From: Tillus elongatus
Lineage: Eukaryota; Arthropoda; Insecta; Coleoptera; Cleridae
Length of the DNA: 64,000 nucleotides
Direction: 5' to 3'
Assembly (NCBI GenBank): GCA_964006375.1
Contig: OZ023264.1
Coordinates: 17,536,717-17,600,716 of the forward strand
The notes under the pieces were generated by a model that searched no databases, had not been told where the DNA came from, and worked only from the letters and a program-made list of their open reading frames with translations. Position 1 is the stretch's first letter, and every line of letters starts with the position of its first letter. Positions 36,878 through 48,973 of the stretch are shown here, one piece after another. A program made the translations under genes and the position numbers.

Positions 36878-37324
36878 TATTTGCCTCCCGCAGGTTTTTT
36901 TTCTGAACACTTTCTAATTTCTAACCAAACATATTAGACGTTAACGCTCGACACACCAGCAGGTGGGCCAATTATATTGGACATTAGCTAAGGAGTGATA
37001 GCTGGCACAAAAATAAAGCGATGGGGCTCAAGGTGCCTTAATAAAATGTTACTGGTTTTAGTTTTACAGGGTGTTTAAATAATTTTTCTTAAAATTATTT
37101 TTTCAAATATTTTGAAAGTGGTCTTGAAATGTTGCATGGTATTATTAAGCACCATGCGTAATACGATGACGGTATCAATTTCACCACTGCCGCTTGGTGA
37201 CGCCACCGACAGGACACTGGTTCATTAACATGGTCATAATTTTTTTGTCCACCCCATATGCACATTTTCGAATAAAAATAAAGAAAGCCTATTTAGTTTC
37301 AAAAAAGGTATTCTTCTTTGACGT

Positions 37325-37417
37325 TGAAAAAATTTATACAAAACATTGCTAATTTAACCGTCGCCCTATCTCTAATAATAACGGAGATAGCAATACATTC
37401 ACATCCAGTTTGGAACA

Positions 37418-37420
<3 letters not shown>
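37325..37420 (+). repeat. Interspersed repeat end ending at a (TA)n, copy 1
   Basis: ACAAAACATTGCTAATTTAA, CTATCTCTAATAATAACGGAG and CATCCAGTTTGGAACACAC are shared with 37871-37972. Both copies end in ...ACACACT followed by TA, as a mariner-type MITE end would. The other end was not defined. Confidence 0.65.

Positions 37421-37500
<80 letters not shown>
37421..37500. repeat. (TA)n microsatellite
   Basis: TA run after the interspersed repeat end. Confidence 0.97.
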
Positions 37501-37501
<1 letters not shown>

Positions 37502-37870
37502 TGGTATTAGATTTCATAGCTTACTATCCTCAAAATGGTTTTTCTCAAAATTGTCTGTGCAATTACAACATTTCTCAAGCATGTTGTACATCATTGGAAA
37601 GCTCTTTTGACAGGCGAGTACAATATCCAATATGGCTGTCATAATAAAAACGAACGTTGATACATGTAGCTCAAAAACAAATGATAATTCAAAGTTGAGA
37701 ATAGCACAAAAAAATTACTCTCTAAAAAGTGTCCTGATAATGTGCAAGTCTTAGACATGTCAGATCAACGCCTACTTTTGAAGAAAAAAAAAAGACAAAT
37801 TTTGGTTCTGTCAAAATAACTCGAAAACGAAACGAGGCAGGGCAAAATATTTGGAACGAGCATGAAATTC

Positions 37871-37969
37871 TACAAAACATTGCTAATTTAACTGTCTCCC
37901 TATCTCTAATAATAACGGAGAAACGGAGAAACGGAGATATCAATACATTCCCATCCAGTTTGGGACACA

Positions 37970-37972
<3 letters not shown>
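37871..37972 (+). repeat. Interspersed repeat end ending at a (TA)n, copy 2
   Basis: Second copy of the 37325-37420 repeat in the same orientation, with an extra AAACGGAGAAACGGAG triplication, again ending GGGACACACTG next to TA. Confidence 0.65.
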
Positions 37973-38041
<69 letters not shown>

Positions 38042-38056
38042 GTGTGTGTGTGTGTG
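37973..38056. repeat. (TA)n followed by (TG)n microsatellite
   Basis: TA run to about 38038, then a short TG run to about 38056. Confidence 0.96.
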
Positions 38057-38058
38057 TA

Positions 38059-39268
38059 TGTATCAAACCGATAACTCAACACATAATTGGCCGATTTTGA
38101 TCAAATTTCGTGAGTACCTTCCTTTTGCAAGTGGCTTGGATAAGTTCTTCAGCCAGGAAGATCGGCCAGGGTTTTCCGGAAAATTTTTGGTCCTCTTTGG
38201 AAAAAAATTATATATAATAAAGCAAGGGCAACAAAATTTGGTATGCGTGTTTTTATTATAAGAAGCATGTCCGAAAACTTAGGCCCGTAAGTTTAAAGAC
38301 AAAAAAGTTATGGACGGTTAAAGAAAAAAAGTTGGAGTTTTCCTCAAAACGTCAAAGTCGCGATTTGAAATTCGCAACTTTTAGGCAAAGAACCTGAAAC
38401 AAATATGGATTATGTAAAAAAAAATGTGGCAAGAAGAGTGTTCTGCAAACCCTTAATTTTCAGCTTCAACCGTCATTGTCCTTCATTTTACGAAAATATG
38501 TACAGAAGATTCATTTCAAATAGACCCTTTTTCTGACGCTTTGGCTGTAGGTTTAGTTAAGTTTATGGTTTAATGATCTATAATTTTTAGATAATTTTCG
38601 TAGAAAAAATTCGTTATTGAGGAGACCGCAGGTTTTGAATTTTAATAGCATTCCTTTAAATGAGCGCAAACTAGGCCCCCTAGAATCCATACCCTGGTTT
38701 ACTTTCAGTTTTTATCTGTTTACACATATACAGGGTGACGCATTTCTACGGTAAAGCTTAATATAATCGTTATTATACAAGATAAGAGAAAAAATTGTAT
38801 ACGTTAATTATAGGGTGTCAAGCTGCATCTTATAAAAATATTTCTACAGTCACAGGGTGGTCCATTACTCGTTGGTGATCCCTAAAATTGTTTTTTTCGA
38901 ACATCCTTATATTATTGCATTTTTGCATCTTGTATCGAAAGATGATGCATGTTTATAAGAAAAAAACTCGACACGCAGTAAGTGCGTTTTGGTAGAGAAT
39001 TTTCATTAAATCGTTCAAATTTCCATAACTCAGTTAGCTATTAACCTTGGTTAAGTTTATTGGCTAGGAAAGAAACATTTTAAGTTTATTTTCGCAAAAT
39101 TTTTGTACATTTTCAAACAGTAAGTAATTTTGATAAAATATGATACCATGTTTCTACTATATAGGCTATACCGGTAACCAGATTGATGCCTGCTTGCATT
39201 AGAGATACATATTTGCTATTAAAAACATTTTTATGAACATTCGCTTCCATGACGCATTTGCTGCGTCC
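38059..39268 (-). repeat. TAH repeat copy 13
   Basis: Minus-strand body beginning at ATCAAACCGATAACTCAACAC, with an internal duplicated end block (about 38600-38710) and a 5' unit of about 300 bp (38969-39268) ending CTGCGTCC. The (TA)n tract lies immediately to the left; the hairpin end is missing. Confidence 0.8.
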
Positions 39269-39275
39269 AGACTTT

Positions 39276-39915
39276 TTAGTACCTATTTTTAAATCGGGTA
39301 ATTTTTTTAAGTTTGTTTATTTAAATAAGCGATCCAATTTCTTTAAAGTATCTCTATGTTTTCAAGACACCATATATTATAATCTTTGGAAAGGGGAAGT
39401 GATTTCTAACATTATCATATTTTTATTTCAGCGTTTGGAAAACAAAACATAATTCACGTTGTTCTTTTTATTTGGTAAATCACATTGTGTGACTATATCT
39501 CCTAACAAGTTAATAAATTTGATACACAATATCTCAAAGACACACCCCAATTCGTCATAATATCAGTAACAGAAATGTATCAAAACTGGCCCATAAATAA
39601 CCCTTATCATCTTAGGAATTTGTCGTTGTACATCCCACAAGCAATATCTAAAATTGCAACTGTTTTCATCAGAAAGTTTTCCCGACTAGCGCCAACATAA
39701 AGTATTACGAGGGGTTAAAATGGCCTATCATAGATATCTATCAATCTGCAAAGCACTCAGTCGATTCGTGCTTTTGCAATACTCATATATCTTGCCGATC
39801 GTTATAGATATGAATGATATCGGGTCATGGTTTCTTTCTTTCGCTGAATGGGGTGATACACTCATTTCTCTGATTTATTCCGACTTTGCCAAGTTTACAG
39901 ATTATCTATTAGAAG
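39276..39915. other. Unassigned stretch without recognised gene
   Basis: A 66-codon frame at 39720-39920 has no recognisable similarity and is not supported as a gene. It is the flank of SINE copy 1. Confidence 0.45.
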
Positions 39916-39926
39916 ACTAACTAAAG

Positions 39927-40286
39927 AACCTCGGTGGTTCAGGGGTAAGAACGTGTGCCTCTGAACCGAAGGGTACTGGATTCGATTCCAGGTTACTCCT
40001 TTCACTTTTTCAGTACAAACTGTAACATTAACATCAACCGAGGTTCTGGCATTGTATTTGAGCAAGTTGAATGTCTGCACGTTCCGCCCATCGGAGTGGG
40101 CGTAAATCCGTCGGTCCCGTGTCCATACGATGTTGGGCACGTTAAAGATCCCTACCCTCCTTACAGTAAGGCAGGGGTTCGGCAAAATTTCCAGGATAGT
40201 GAGGTGAAACTGCTCCCTGGCGTCGGTCATTGGCCATAGTCGCGGAAATAGGCCGACGTTAAAGAAACAAAACACACACACACAAA
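39927..40286 (+). mobile_element. tRNA-derived SINE, copy 1
   Basis: The head has pol III boxes (TGGTTCAGGGGTAAG and GGATTCGATTCC). A conserved body and a tail of (CA)n follow. The 11-base direct repeat ACTAACTAAAG at 39916-39926 and 40287-40297 is the target-site duplication. The body is very similar to the copy at 57.7 kb. It is non-coding and would depend on a LINE for movement. Confidence 0.88.
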
Positions 40287-40314
40287 ACTAACTAAAGATT
40301 GAAACCTGTAAAGG

Positions 40315-40425
40315 TTGGAACCTGACTTGTACACTTGGAGAACCCAAATCACCACAACACATCTTTTTAAAGACCTGACGATCGTTTCACTAACAAGGTT
40401 AGCGTCATCAGAGGATGAAAAATTG
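40315..40425 (-). mobile_element. PLE terminal repeat fragment
   Basis: ACACTTGGAGAACCCAAATC, CACCACAACACA and a hammerhead-like core match the PLE ends at 27.9 and 48.9 kb. Only one arm is present. Confidence 0.65.
40374..40414 (-). ncRNA. Hammerhead-ribozyme-like motif
   Basis: The minus strand reads CCT-CUGAUGA-C, helix GCUAAC/GUUAGU with loop CUU, GAAA, ACGAUCGU, C and AGG. It matches the 27962-28002 motif except in the stem II loop, as expected when only the helix matters. The same extra pyrimidine is present after CUGAUGA. Confidence 0.6.
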
Positions 40426-40521
40426 TAAAGTGCTTACTAATAAACATCACATTATATACTTTAAGGCGAGACCGATACCGAGTGGGAGACTAAATCGTAG
40501 GCAAATTTTCACTGTGTTGTA

Positions 40522-40625
40522 TTAGTGGATTTTCATTAAGAAAAATTCGCTAATAGAGAGGTCACGATGAAAAGCTTTCGGAAAAATTACTTCAGATGAG
40601 CGCGAATTTGGTCCCTAAAAACTTT
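40522..40625 (-). repeat. TAH repeat copy 14, hairpin end
   Basis: Hairpin (TTAGTGGATTTTC with GAAAAATTCGCTAA) at 40522-40553, then the decayed GCGCGAATTTGG block before (TA)n at 40634. The rest of this copy appears to resume at 42891, beyond two inserted transposons. Confidence 0.75.
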
Positions 40626-40630
40626 TATAT

Positions 40631-40804
<174 letters not shown>

Positions 40805-41087
40805 GGCGCATTGAAAACGAAACAGACCGATTTGCGTCCAGAGACATTTTTTAAGAAACGCTGAAACACGTCAATTTTAATATTGAGGGCACATGTTTTG
40901 ATATAAAACTCAACTTTGTCACATCAAATCCTTAAGGGTGGTAATAACAACCCTTATATATAAAATATGGAACATGGGTCGCGTGTTACATCAGTTGAAA
41001 GCTCTTTCTTTTCTGAATTCAGCACACAAATTTTTTGGAAGTTTTATCAACTCGTTTAAAAATTATTCACAGTTGAAGATGCAAAAA

Positions 41088-41195
41088 CGCATTTCACTCA
41101 TTCCGATAAGAAATGTGCTGATAGTCAATGTTTTGTTGGTTTGTAAACAAAAAATTAACTATCAGAACATTTCTTATCGGAATGAGAGAAATGCG
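41088..41195. repeat. Palindrome at the transposase start side of transposon B
   Basis: CGCATTTCACTCATTCCGAT and its complement face each other across about 50 bases. It is conserved in position and sequence with the palindrome of transposon A. Confidence 0.8.
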
Positions 41196-41258
41196 GTTTA
41201 TTATTTCAGTTTATCGGTCGGTTTGATACTTGATAGTACTACCGAAAACTAATTTCAC

Positions 41259-42190
41259 AATGGTGTATTCTGTAGAAGAAAGAGTTTAAATAATTACTCT
41301 TTTTTTCAAAACTGTGCCAACCGTACCGTAAATTTGTTTAATGAACAACATCCGAACAGACATGTTAACAGAAAATACATTTTGGAGTTAGTTGCAAAGT
41401 TTCGACTAAGTGGTTCAGTAGCGAACAAAAAACGGGATCCTGACCGTGAATTTCCGGTTCGAAATGAGACTACTGAGATTGAAGTTTTAGGACAAATTGC
41501 TGCAGACCCAATTTTGAGCACGAGAAAATTGGCCACTGTTTAGCTGATAACTGGAACTTTCTGTTCAATATCTGTTTTTCAGACGAGTGTACGTTTTATT
41601 AAAATCTACAGTCAATCGTCGTAATTGTCATATTGGGCAGATAATAATCCAATAAATTTTAACGAAGTCCACACTCAAATTTCACAGAAATTGAATCTCT
41701 GGACTGGCATTTTTGGAGACCGCTTAATCGGACCAATTTTTCTTGATGGCAATTTGAGTGGCGAAACGTATTTGCAGTTACTAGAAGATATCGTTTACCC
41801 TTTACTAATTGACATTGTTGAAAGTGATGATTGCTATCAGGAAAACAAATTCGTGTTTCAACAAGATGGAGCTCCTCCGCATTTTTCACACGTGTTAGGG
41901 AGTTTTTGAACAGAGAGTTTCCAGGACAATGTATTGGGCGTAGAGGTGCTATTCAGTGGCCCCCTAGATCGCCGGATTTAACTCCTTTAGACTTCTTTCC
42001 ATGGGGCCATTTAAAGAGTAGAATTTACGCAACAAAACCAGAGTCTCTGGAAGAATTACAACGACGTATTGTTGAAGAATGTTGTCTAATAACTCCACAA
42101 ATGCTCCAGAATGTCAGAGCTCGTTTTGAACAAAATTTGTACTTTTGTATGGAAGCTGGTGGTCAACAATTTGAACACTTACTTAACTGA
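41259..42190 (+). pseudogene. DD41D transposase of transposon B, broken
   Basis: The gene starts MVYSVEERV near 41259 but meets a stop after about ten codons. NEQHPNRHVNRKYILEL and SGSVANKKRDP then follow. After RKLATV a deletion of about 170-180 bases removes the segment holding IQRILKHHKFHPYKIH in transposon A. The first-Asp region is out of frame, while WTGIFGDRLIGPIFLDGNL and FQQDGAPPHF are intact. After a further frameshift the SPDLTPLD motif and EAGGQQFEHLLN end complete the gene. It cannot encode an active protein. Confidence 0.87.
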
Positions 42191-42553
42191 ATAAACATTT
42201 TTGACGTTTGGTTTTATTTTTTAGTTTTTTTTTAACGAAAAATTGATTAATTAGTGCATTTCTTATCACAATGAATGAAATACGTTCTTGCAACTTAAAC
42301 TGTGAATAATTTTTAAACGAGTTAATAAAACTTCAAAAAAAGTTAGTGTGCTGAATTCAGAAAAGAAAGAGCTTTCAAATGATGTAACTCTCGACCCCTG
42401 TTCCCTATTTAAAATATAAGGGGTTGATGTGACAAAGTTGAGTTTTATGTCAAAACAAGTACCCCTCAATATTAAAATTGACGTGTTTCAGCGTTTCTTA
42501 AAAAAAAATTTCTCTGGACGCGAATCGGTCTGTTTCGTTTTCAATGCGCCACC

Positions 42554-42808
<255 letters not shown>

Positions 42809-42890
<82 letters not shown>
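42809..42890. repeat. (TA)n microsatellite
   Basis: TA run right of fragment C. It is followed by TAH sequence (GATAACTCAAAAAATACTAA), so it is part of TAH copy 14. Confidence 0.97.
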
Positions 42891-42892
<2 letters not shown>

Positions 42893-43080
42893 TTTTATGT
42901 ATATATGTATCTGAGTGATAACTCAAAAAATACTAAACTGATTTCAGATTTCAATCAAACTTGGCAAAAATCTTGTTTGGGCGATAATCGAGGTCGAGTT
43001 CGTTATTCAGCTTTTATACTTAAGTTTTCCGGTGGAAAATCGGGGAAAACTTTTTGAAAACGCTATATTTTTGTAAGTAT
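42891..43080 (-). repeat. TAH repeat copy 14, body part
   Basis: GTATCTGAGTGATAACTCAAAAAATAC is the divergent start of the TAH body that normally follows the (TA)n. It continues with an AAAACTTTTTGAAAAC segment and fades out near 43080. Confidence 0.6.
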
Positions 43081-43523
43081 CAGTGTAACTGGAATTACAC
43101 TTTACACGTGGCTAGAAATAGTGCAAATTAACCCATGCTGTGAATTTTAAGTAATTTGGTACACATTAGTTACACTATTTTTCCAAATAAAAAGAACATC
43201 CCAAAGACACGCGTTGACACGACTTAGTGGTTAAATTCCAATGCCTGACAGACAGAGTGGTTAACTGCCACGCGAAGATTAATTCATACAACAGGGATAA
43301 ACCATACATCAATGCTAACCAAACTAAATATATACCAGGCATAATACATACTACCCGAACCAAAAATCGTGAAATCTCGGCCGTAATTATGGAAAATGAC
43401 AGACATGAAATTAAAAATTTGCCAAGTAATTGTTCTTTAACTGGGGGATTCAATCAATTATTAAAAGACACTATATTTTAGCTTTATGAGCGGTGTCAAA
43501 TACAGTTTTAGCGCAGCATAGAT
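43081..43523. other. Unassigned stretch without recognised gene
   Basis: Contains an 84-codon frame (43227-43481) without recognisable similarity. Left flank of the solo LTR. Confidence 0.45.
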
Positions 43524-43527
43524 ATAT

Positions 43528-44056
43528 TGTTACAAAGCACTTCAATAGATTTGGGTGCGATGCTGCCACATCTCCAAAAACCTCCCCAACATCTGCGAAT
43601 TCTTGCACAATCTGACAACACCGGCTCCACAACCCGCCTGGGGTGACCCCCCACAGGCGAAGTCTCAACCCTTTAGGACCAAAAATATCGAAGTTACCAA
43701 CTTGTACCCCGTCAGAACAGATAACTGACATCTGCGCATTCGGAAGACTCTGTACATACACCCTGTATACGCAGAGAACCCTTACACCCTGTATACACAG
43801 AAAGCCCTTATAGTAGAGAAACACTTCTTGTGTAACATAGGAGGATGGCCACATTTGGATCAGTCTGTAAATACACCCTCCTGTATACACACGGAGCCGT
43901 TCTGTTTTCACATAACCTTCTATCAAAACAAGGTCCTTACACAAGAGTAAGAGAGACATTCCAGAACTTTTATTGTACCCATATTTAGAGAGTAAATAAA
44001 GTTGTTTTGTTGAAATTTAAAGTCTCACTTATCCAGAACCCGGCGAAAACGCAACA
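43528..44056 (+). repeat. Solo LTR with target-site duplication
   Basis: Begins TGTTACAAAG and ends CGCAACA, giving TGTT..AACA ends. ATAT precedes it (43524-43527) and follows it (44057-44060). AATAAAG near 43994 could be a polyadenylation signal, so the plus strand is the likely orientation. ACACCCTGTATAC is repeated inside at about 43757-43800 and, in variant form, near 43874. Length 529 bases. The 4-base duplication is typical of Ty3/gypsy elements; it is not the LTR of the element at 29-31 kb. Confidence 0.85.
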
Positions 44057-44310
44057 ATATTATGCTGTCGTATAATATGCAAGAAATGTAAACAAAATGA
44101 AGCCAAGTCTCTATAAAAATGATTCTGAAGTAGTTCCTTTTAACTTTAAACTTAAACATAGACCTCATATAAGACCGAAACAGTCGTAGGATGTGTTTCA
44201 ATGGTAATTCTACTAATTCTGGAATTAATTACTTATACTTTGAATATATTTTCCCGGGCATCAAGCCGATCTAAGATATCACGCAACTAAAACCTTTGTT
44301 GACGTGCGCC

Positions 44311-44382
44311 CAGATAGCGCAGGGGGTACCGTGTTTGCCTCCTAAGCAGAAGGTTACGCGATCGAATCCAGCTTGATGAATG
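44311..44382 (+). other. tRNA-like sequence (SINE head or tRNA pseudogene)
   Basis: CAGATAGCGCAGGGGGTACC fits an A box, a TTTGC/GCAGA-like anticodon stem follows, and GCGATCGAATCC fits a B box. The 5' and 3' acceptor bases do not pair, so it is not a convincing working tRNA. Confidence 0.45.
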
Positions 44383-44789
44383 TATGTTCTTTTATTATTT
44401 ATTGTGACATCTGGAGAAACAATAGCGCAGAGATTTCATACGTTTTGAACAAGATCTCATTTTTGTTTAAAACTCCTGAATAAGTTTGTCACCTTTTAGA
44501 CTGAAATTATCATTTTGTTATTGTTGATATTGAAAAAACTGGTTTGAATAGAAGAAATAAATAGACGCCGTCCGAGAAATAGAAATATGGGTACTGAAAA
44601 AACACATTCTGCAAGATATGCATTCAAGGTAAGATATGAACGCAAGGAAATATAAGTCTGTAAAGAGCCATTTTTGGGCATTCATGGTATAACTGTGGGC
44701 AGGCTTAGATGCATCCAAAACCACCTGGTCACACGAGGTATGTTGCCAAGGGATTTAAGAGGAAAAGACAAAAAAGGTTAACTGATTAT

Positions 44790-45640
44790 CCAGACACCTT
44801 TATTTAATTAAGCATCACATTAAGTCTTTTAAACCAAGGCAATCTCATTACTCACGACGCAAAAAACCTCTTCGTTTTTACCTGCCGGAAGGTTTAACCA
44901 TAAAGGACATGCATTCCATATTTCCCTCTGAATAGCTATGATCAATATATACTGGAAATTATCACAACAAACTCTAATATAAAGTTTGGCTTCCCACGAT
45001 CAGATACATGTGATTCCTTCCAACAAAAACTTACTTCCCAAGAAATCGGCGATGCAGAGAAAGTCCAAACAACGATGAAAAAAGATTCATTTAAGAAAGG
45101 CCGAAGCATTTTTTACAATGAAAAAACGATACAAAACACAGGCTAACGCTGAAGAAATCGTTGTATTAACTTTGAATTTATGCAGAATCTACCTCTTCCC
45201 CATATTCCATCAAACCCACTTTTTTATTCACGTCAGTTATCAGGTATACACCATCTTGATAGATATGAGTCATTTATATTTACACTGAGGGACAAGCTAA
45301 AAAAGGTACCAACGATGTGTGTTTCATGTTGTTATATTAACAATAATACCTTTACGACAAAGAATCTTATACTCTTAAGTAATGGATGTCCCAGGCAAAA
45401 CAAGAGTTATGTTATGTTTTGCACTTTTAATTTATTCTTGTCAATGTACTTAAAATTTTTGACAAAATTACGTACCTGTTTCCTGTTCAGGGCCATTCCT
45501 ATATCCCAAACGATCAGGACCTCGCACTGATCGAAAAGAAAAAGAAACGCCATTTAAAAACAGTAGAGACACTTGAAGAGTGGGATAAAGTGATATTGTC
45601 AGCACGAAGTAATCGCTCAAAATTTTCCTTAGTCAAAATT
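44790..45640 (+). pseudogene. DUF7869-like TE protein remnant
   Basis: Conceptual fragments in changing frames read HIKSFKPRQSHYSRRK, PLRFYLPEGLTIKDMHSIF, NLPLPHIPSNPLFYSRQLS, LLSNGCPRQNKSYVMF, GHSYIPNDQDLALIEKKK-like sequence and EEWDKVILSARS. From memory, this order (H..SHY, LP.I..N..FY.RQL, SDGCPGQN, GHSYLPND) recurs in a repetitive insect protein family annotated with DUF7869 and thought to come from transposable elements. The role is unknown. Several frameshifts are present. The LINE at 45641 has cut into its C-terminal end. Confidence 0.6.
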
Positions 45641-46872
45641 CTTGTCACCGATTCTTGTAACAAGTCTATGGAACTACACGGTGAATTCCAGATTGTCGCT
45701 CTAGACATATCCAAAATAATCGACCAGGTCTGGCAAGCAGTGCTGCCTAATAAACTACCGGCCTATGGCCTACCACCAAAACTATGTACGTGGACAGCAA
45801 ATTTCCTCTCCAACCGGAGCATTTCTGTTGTCGTGGATGGCCATTCCTCTAAACTGTATCAAATTAATGCAGGAGTTCCTCAAGGTTCAGCTTTAGCCCC
45901 TCCTTTGTTTCTTCTCCACATCAATGACCTCCTATCTAGCACATCCAACCCAGTTCGCAGTTACGCGGACGACAGCACTCTCCACTCAAATATACAATAT
46001 TCTAAGCCTGTCTCTTTAGCCCAATTAGATGAGGATCGTAGACTCATGGAGGGTTCTGTCTCCGTCGATCTCCAAAAAATATTAGACTGGGGAAGTACAA
46101 ATCTTGTACAATTCAACCCCACCAAATCACAGTCTTGCTTTCTTTCTCATAAGAGATACACCAGTCCTAGACCCATCACAATCAACAACCAAGTTATTCA
46201 AAGTAATGAGTCCTTTTTACTTGTTGGCATTTCTGAGGATCGAAATCTCAATTGGCACCAACATGTCACATCAATTGCAGAGGCGGCTCCTAGGAGATTA
46301 GGTTTCCTCATCCGAGCTCGCAAATACTTTTCACCAGCTAATCTCTATACCTCATATACTTCACAAATAAGACCAAACCTAGAATACTGCTCCCACATCT
46401 GGGGTGGTGCTGCCGCTTCTACACTCGCTATCCTTGACTCCATTCAGAAGAGAGCTATACGTCTGATCCGTCACCCTACCCTCACCCAAATGCTGCCATT
46501 CCTTGCCCACCGGCGTGCCGTTGGTGACCTTTCTCTCTTTTATAGATATCTGCACGGGCACTGCTCAGAGGAGCTTTCTTCCATAGTTCCTCCACCTGCT
46601 GCCCCCAACAGATCTTCCAGGGGAACACCCAATGCACCCTTTTACTGTCCAGGTCACCAGACATACAACAGCTTGTTATGCCGTTTCTTTTGTCCCAAGG
46701 ACTTCCAAGTTGTGGAATTCCTTGCCGGCACATGTTTTTCCTTCTCCCGCGAACCTCCAAACCTTCAAGTCCAGAATTAACAAGTTGCCTCTTTCCTCCT
46801 TGTCGACACCCACGGTACGATAGTATTTAGGCTGTAAGCCCTCGTGGTGTGTTGTTGAAATAATAAAAAAAA
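45641..46872 (+). mobile_element. 5'-truncated Jockey/CR1-type LINE, copy 4
   Basis: Begins in the palm at DSCNKSMELHGE and runs to the common 3' end (GTGTGTTGTTGAAATAAT and an A-rich tail). A single frame from the junction to 46780 carries VALDISKIIDQVWQ, GVPQGSALAPPLFL, the intact YADDS box, and the C-terminal half as far as LINE position 46780. The frame also includes about 17 codons of the upstream DUF7869-like remnant (from 45590), a chance fusion. The fingers domain is missing, so the protein is inactive. Confidence 0.92.
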
Positions 46873-47367
46873 TATTATGCAAGATACGAAAAAAATTGTA
46901 TACGTTACTTATAGGAAGTCTTGAGCTGCATCTTATAAAATTATTTTAACAATCACAGGGTGGCGCATAAGTCGTTGGCGATACCTACAGTTTTTTTTTT
47001 AACATTCCTTATTGCATTTTTGCATTTTTCATCGAAATATGATTCATGTTTGTAAAAAAAATCGAGACAGTAAGTTTGTTTTGGTAGCGAATTTTCATTA
47101 AATGCTTCAAAACTCAATAACTCAATTTGCTATTAACCTAACGTCGGCTGGGAAAGGAGTTTTCTCGGAAACATTTTAAGTTTATTTTCGGAAAATCTTT
47201 GTACATTTTCAAACAAGTTATTTTGATAAAATATGGTACATTGTTTCTACTATATAGGTTATACCAGTGACGAAATTGATGCCTGCTTGCATTAAAGAGA
47301 CGTATTTGCTTTTAAATATATTTTTTATGAAAATTCACTTCCATAACGCACTTGCTGCCTCCAGACT
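46873..47367 (-). repeat. TAH repeat copy 15, 5' part
   Basis: Starts at TATTATGCAAGATACG directly against the LINE tail. It includes the GTGGCGCATAAGTCGTTGGC block and a 5' unit at 47062-47367, and ends with CTGCCTCC. Confidence 0.75.
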
Positions 47368-47450
47368 TTTTTTCTTAGATATACTAGCCAGAAAATCTTT
47401 ATTGAACTTATATTCATTAATTTATGACTTAAAGGTATTTTAAAAATTCT

Positions 47451-48557
47451 GGACGCAGCAAGTGCGTTATGGTAGTGAATTTTCATAAAAATGTTTTTAA
47501 TAACAAATATGTGTGTTTTTTTAAGAAAGCAGGCATCAAATTTGGTTACAAGTATAATCTATATATTAGAAACAATGTGCCATGTTTCATCAAAATAACT
47601 TTATTGTTGAAAATGTACAAAATTTTCCAAAAGTAAACTTAAAGTGTTCCCGAAAAAACACGTTTCTTGGTCAACCTTATAGGTTAATAGCAAATTGAGC
47701 TGTTCAAATATGAAACATTTGATCAAAATTCGCTACCATAACGCACTTGCTACGTCTAGAATTTCTTTTCTTACAAACATGCATTATATCTCGATGGAAA
47801 ATGCAAAAATGCAATAACATAAGGCGTGTTTGATTAAAAAAAAAGGAAATTTGTATCACCAATGACTTATGGGCCAACCTGTGATTGTAGAAATATTATT
47901 TTAAGATGTAGCTCAAGACACCCTATAATTAATATATACAAATTTTTTTCACATCTTATATAATAACGGATATATTGAGCTTTATTGATTTTTTACGAAA
48001 ATTCGACAAAAATTATATACCATTAAACGATAAACTCTATAGCTAAGACTACTGCCAAGCATCAGAGAAAGGGTCTATTTGAAATGAATTTTCTGCAAAT
48101 ATTTTAGTAAAATGAAGGACAATGACGGTTGAAATTAAGACTTTAGGGTTTGTAAAACATTCTTCTTGAGACATTTTATTTCTATAGCCCGTATTAGATT
48201 CAAGTTATTTGCCTAAATGTTGCCAATTTTGACATTTTAAATCGCCACTTTGACGTTTTGAGGAAAACCCTAATTTATTTTTCTTAAAATGCCTATAACT
48301 TTTTTGTCTTTCGACTTACATAGCTAAATTTTGGTAGGTAGCCTACTTATAAGGATATAAACCAGCGTACCAAATTTAGTTGCCCTTACTTTGTTAATTC
48401 CGGAGATATAAAATTTTTTCGAAAGAAAACACAAAATTTTCCGGGAAAACCTAGGCAGATTTTCCTGCTTAACAAACTCATCCAAGCCATTTGCAAAAGG
48501 AATTTTTTCACCAAATTTAATCAAAATCGGCCGATTATTTTTTGAGTTATCGGTGTG

Positions 48558-48651
<94 letters not shown>

Positions 48652-48783
48652 ATATAAAAATTTAAACTGACCCCGGATATGTTTTCTGGGGGGCCTAATT
48701 AGCGCTCATTTGAAGAAATTTTTTCAAAATTCAAAAGTCGGGATCTCCTCATTAGTGAATTTTTTTTTAAGAAAATTCACTAA
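47451..48783 (+). repeat. TAH repeat copy 16, full length
   Basis: The plus-strand reference copy: GGACGCAGCAAGTGCG at 47451, the inverted-repeat-bounded unit to 47757, the body (GACTTATGGGCCAACCTGTG near 47865), GAGTTATCGGTGTGATAC, (TA)n at 48562-48648, GACCCCGGATATG, and the hairpin ending CACTAA at 48783. Confidence 0.9.
48562..48648. repeat. (TA)n microsatellite
   Basis: TA run of TAH copy 16. Confidence 0.97.
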
Positions 48784-48973
48784 AAATGGTAATAAACTCG
48801 ATAGTGCGTTTGTTTTCACCTCCTGAAAAATTAACATTTTGGACATATGTTGTTTCTAAAATAAACTCCTCAACCGTTATATACATTTTAACCAATTAGT
48901 TTTTAAATTGTGTAATATGTGAAAACTTGAACCTGTGATGAGCACTAATAAGTACACTTTGAGAACACCCAAA

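Noticed and set aside
39955..40281. 94- and 128-codon frames on both strands, repeated at 57.7-58.1 kb
   Set aside because: They lie entirely within the tRNA-derived SINE, whose flanking target duplications define it as non-coding.
43471..43959. 162-codon minus-strand frame
   Set aside because: It is contained in the solo LTR and made partly of its internal short repeats; there is no known protein motif.
45590..45640. Apparent fusion of a DUF7869-like end to a LINE reverse transcriptase in one 396-codon frame
   Set aside because: The join is the LINE's 5' truncation point; the frame continuity is by chance, and no other copy supports a functional fusion.
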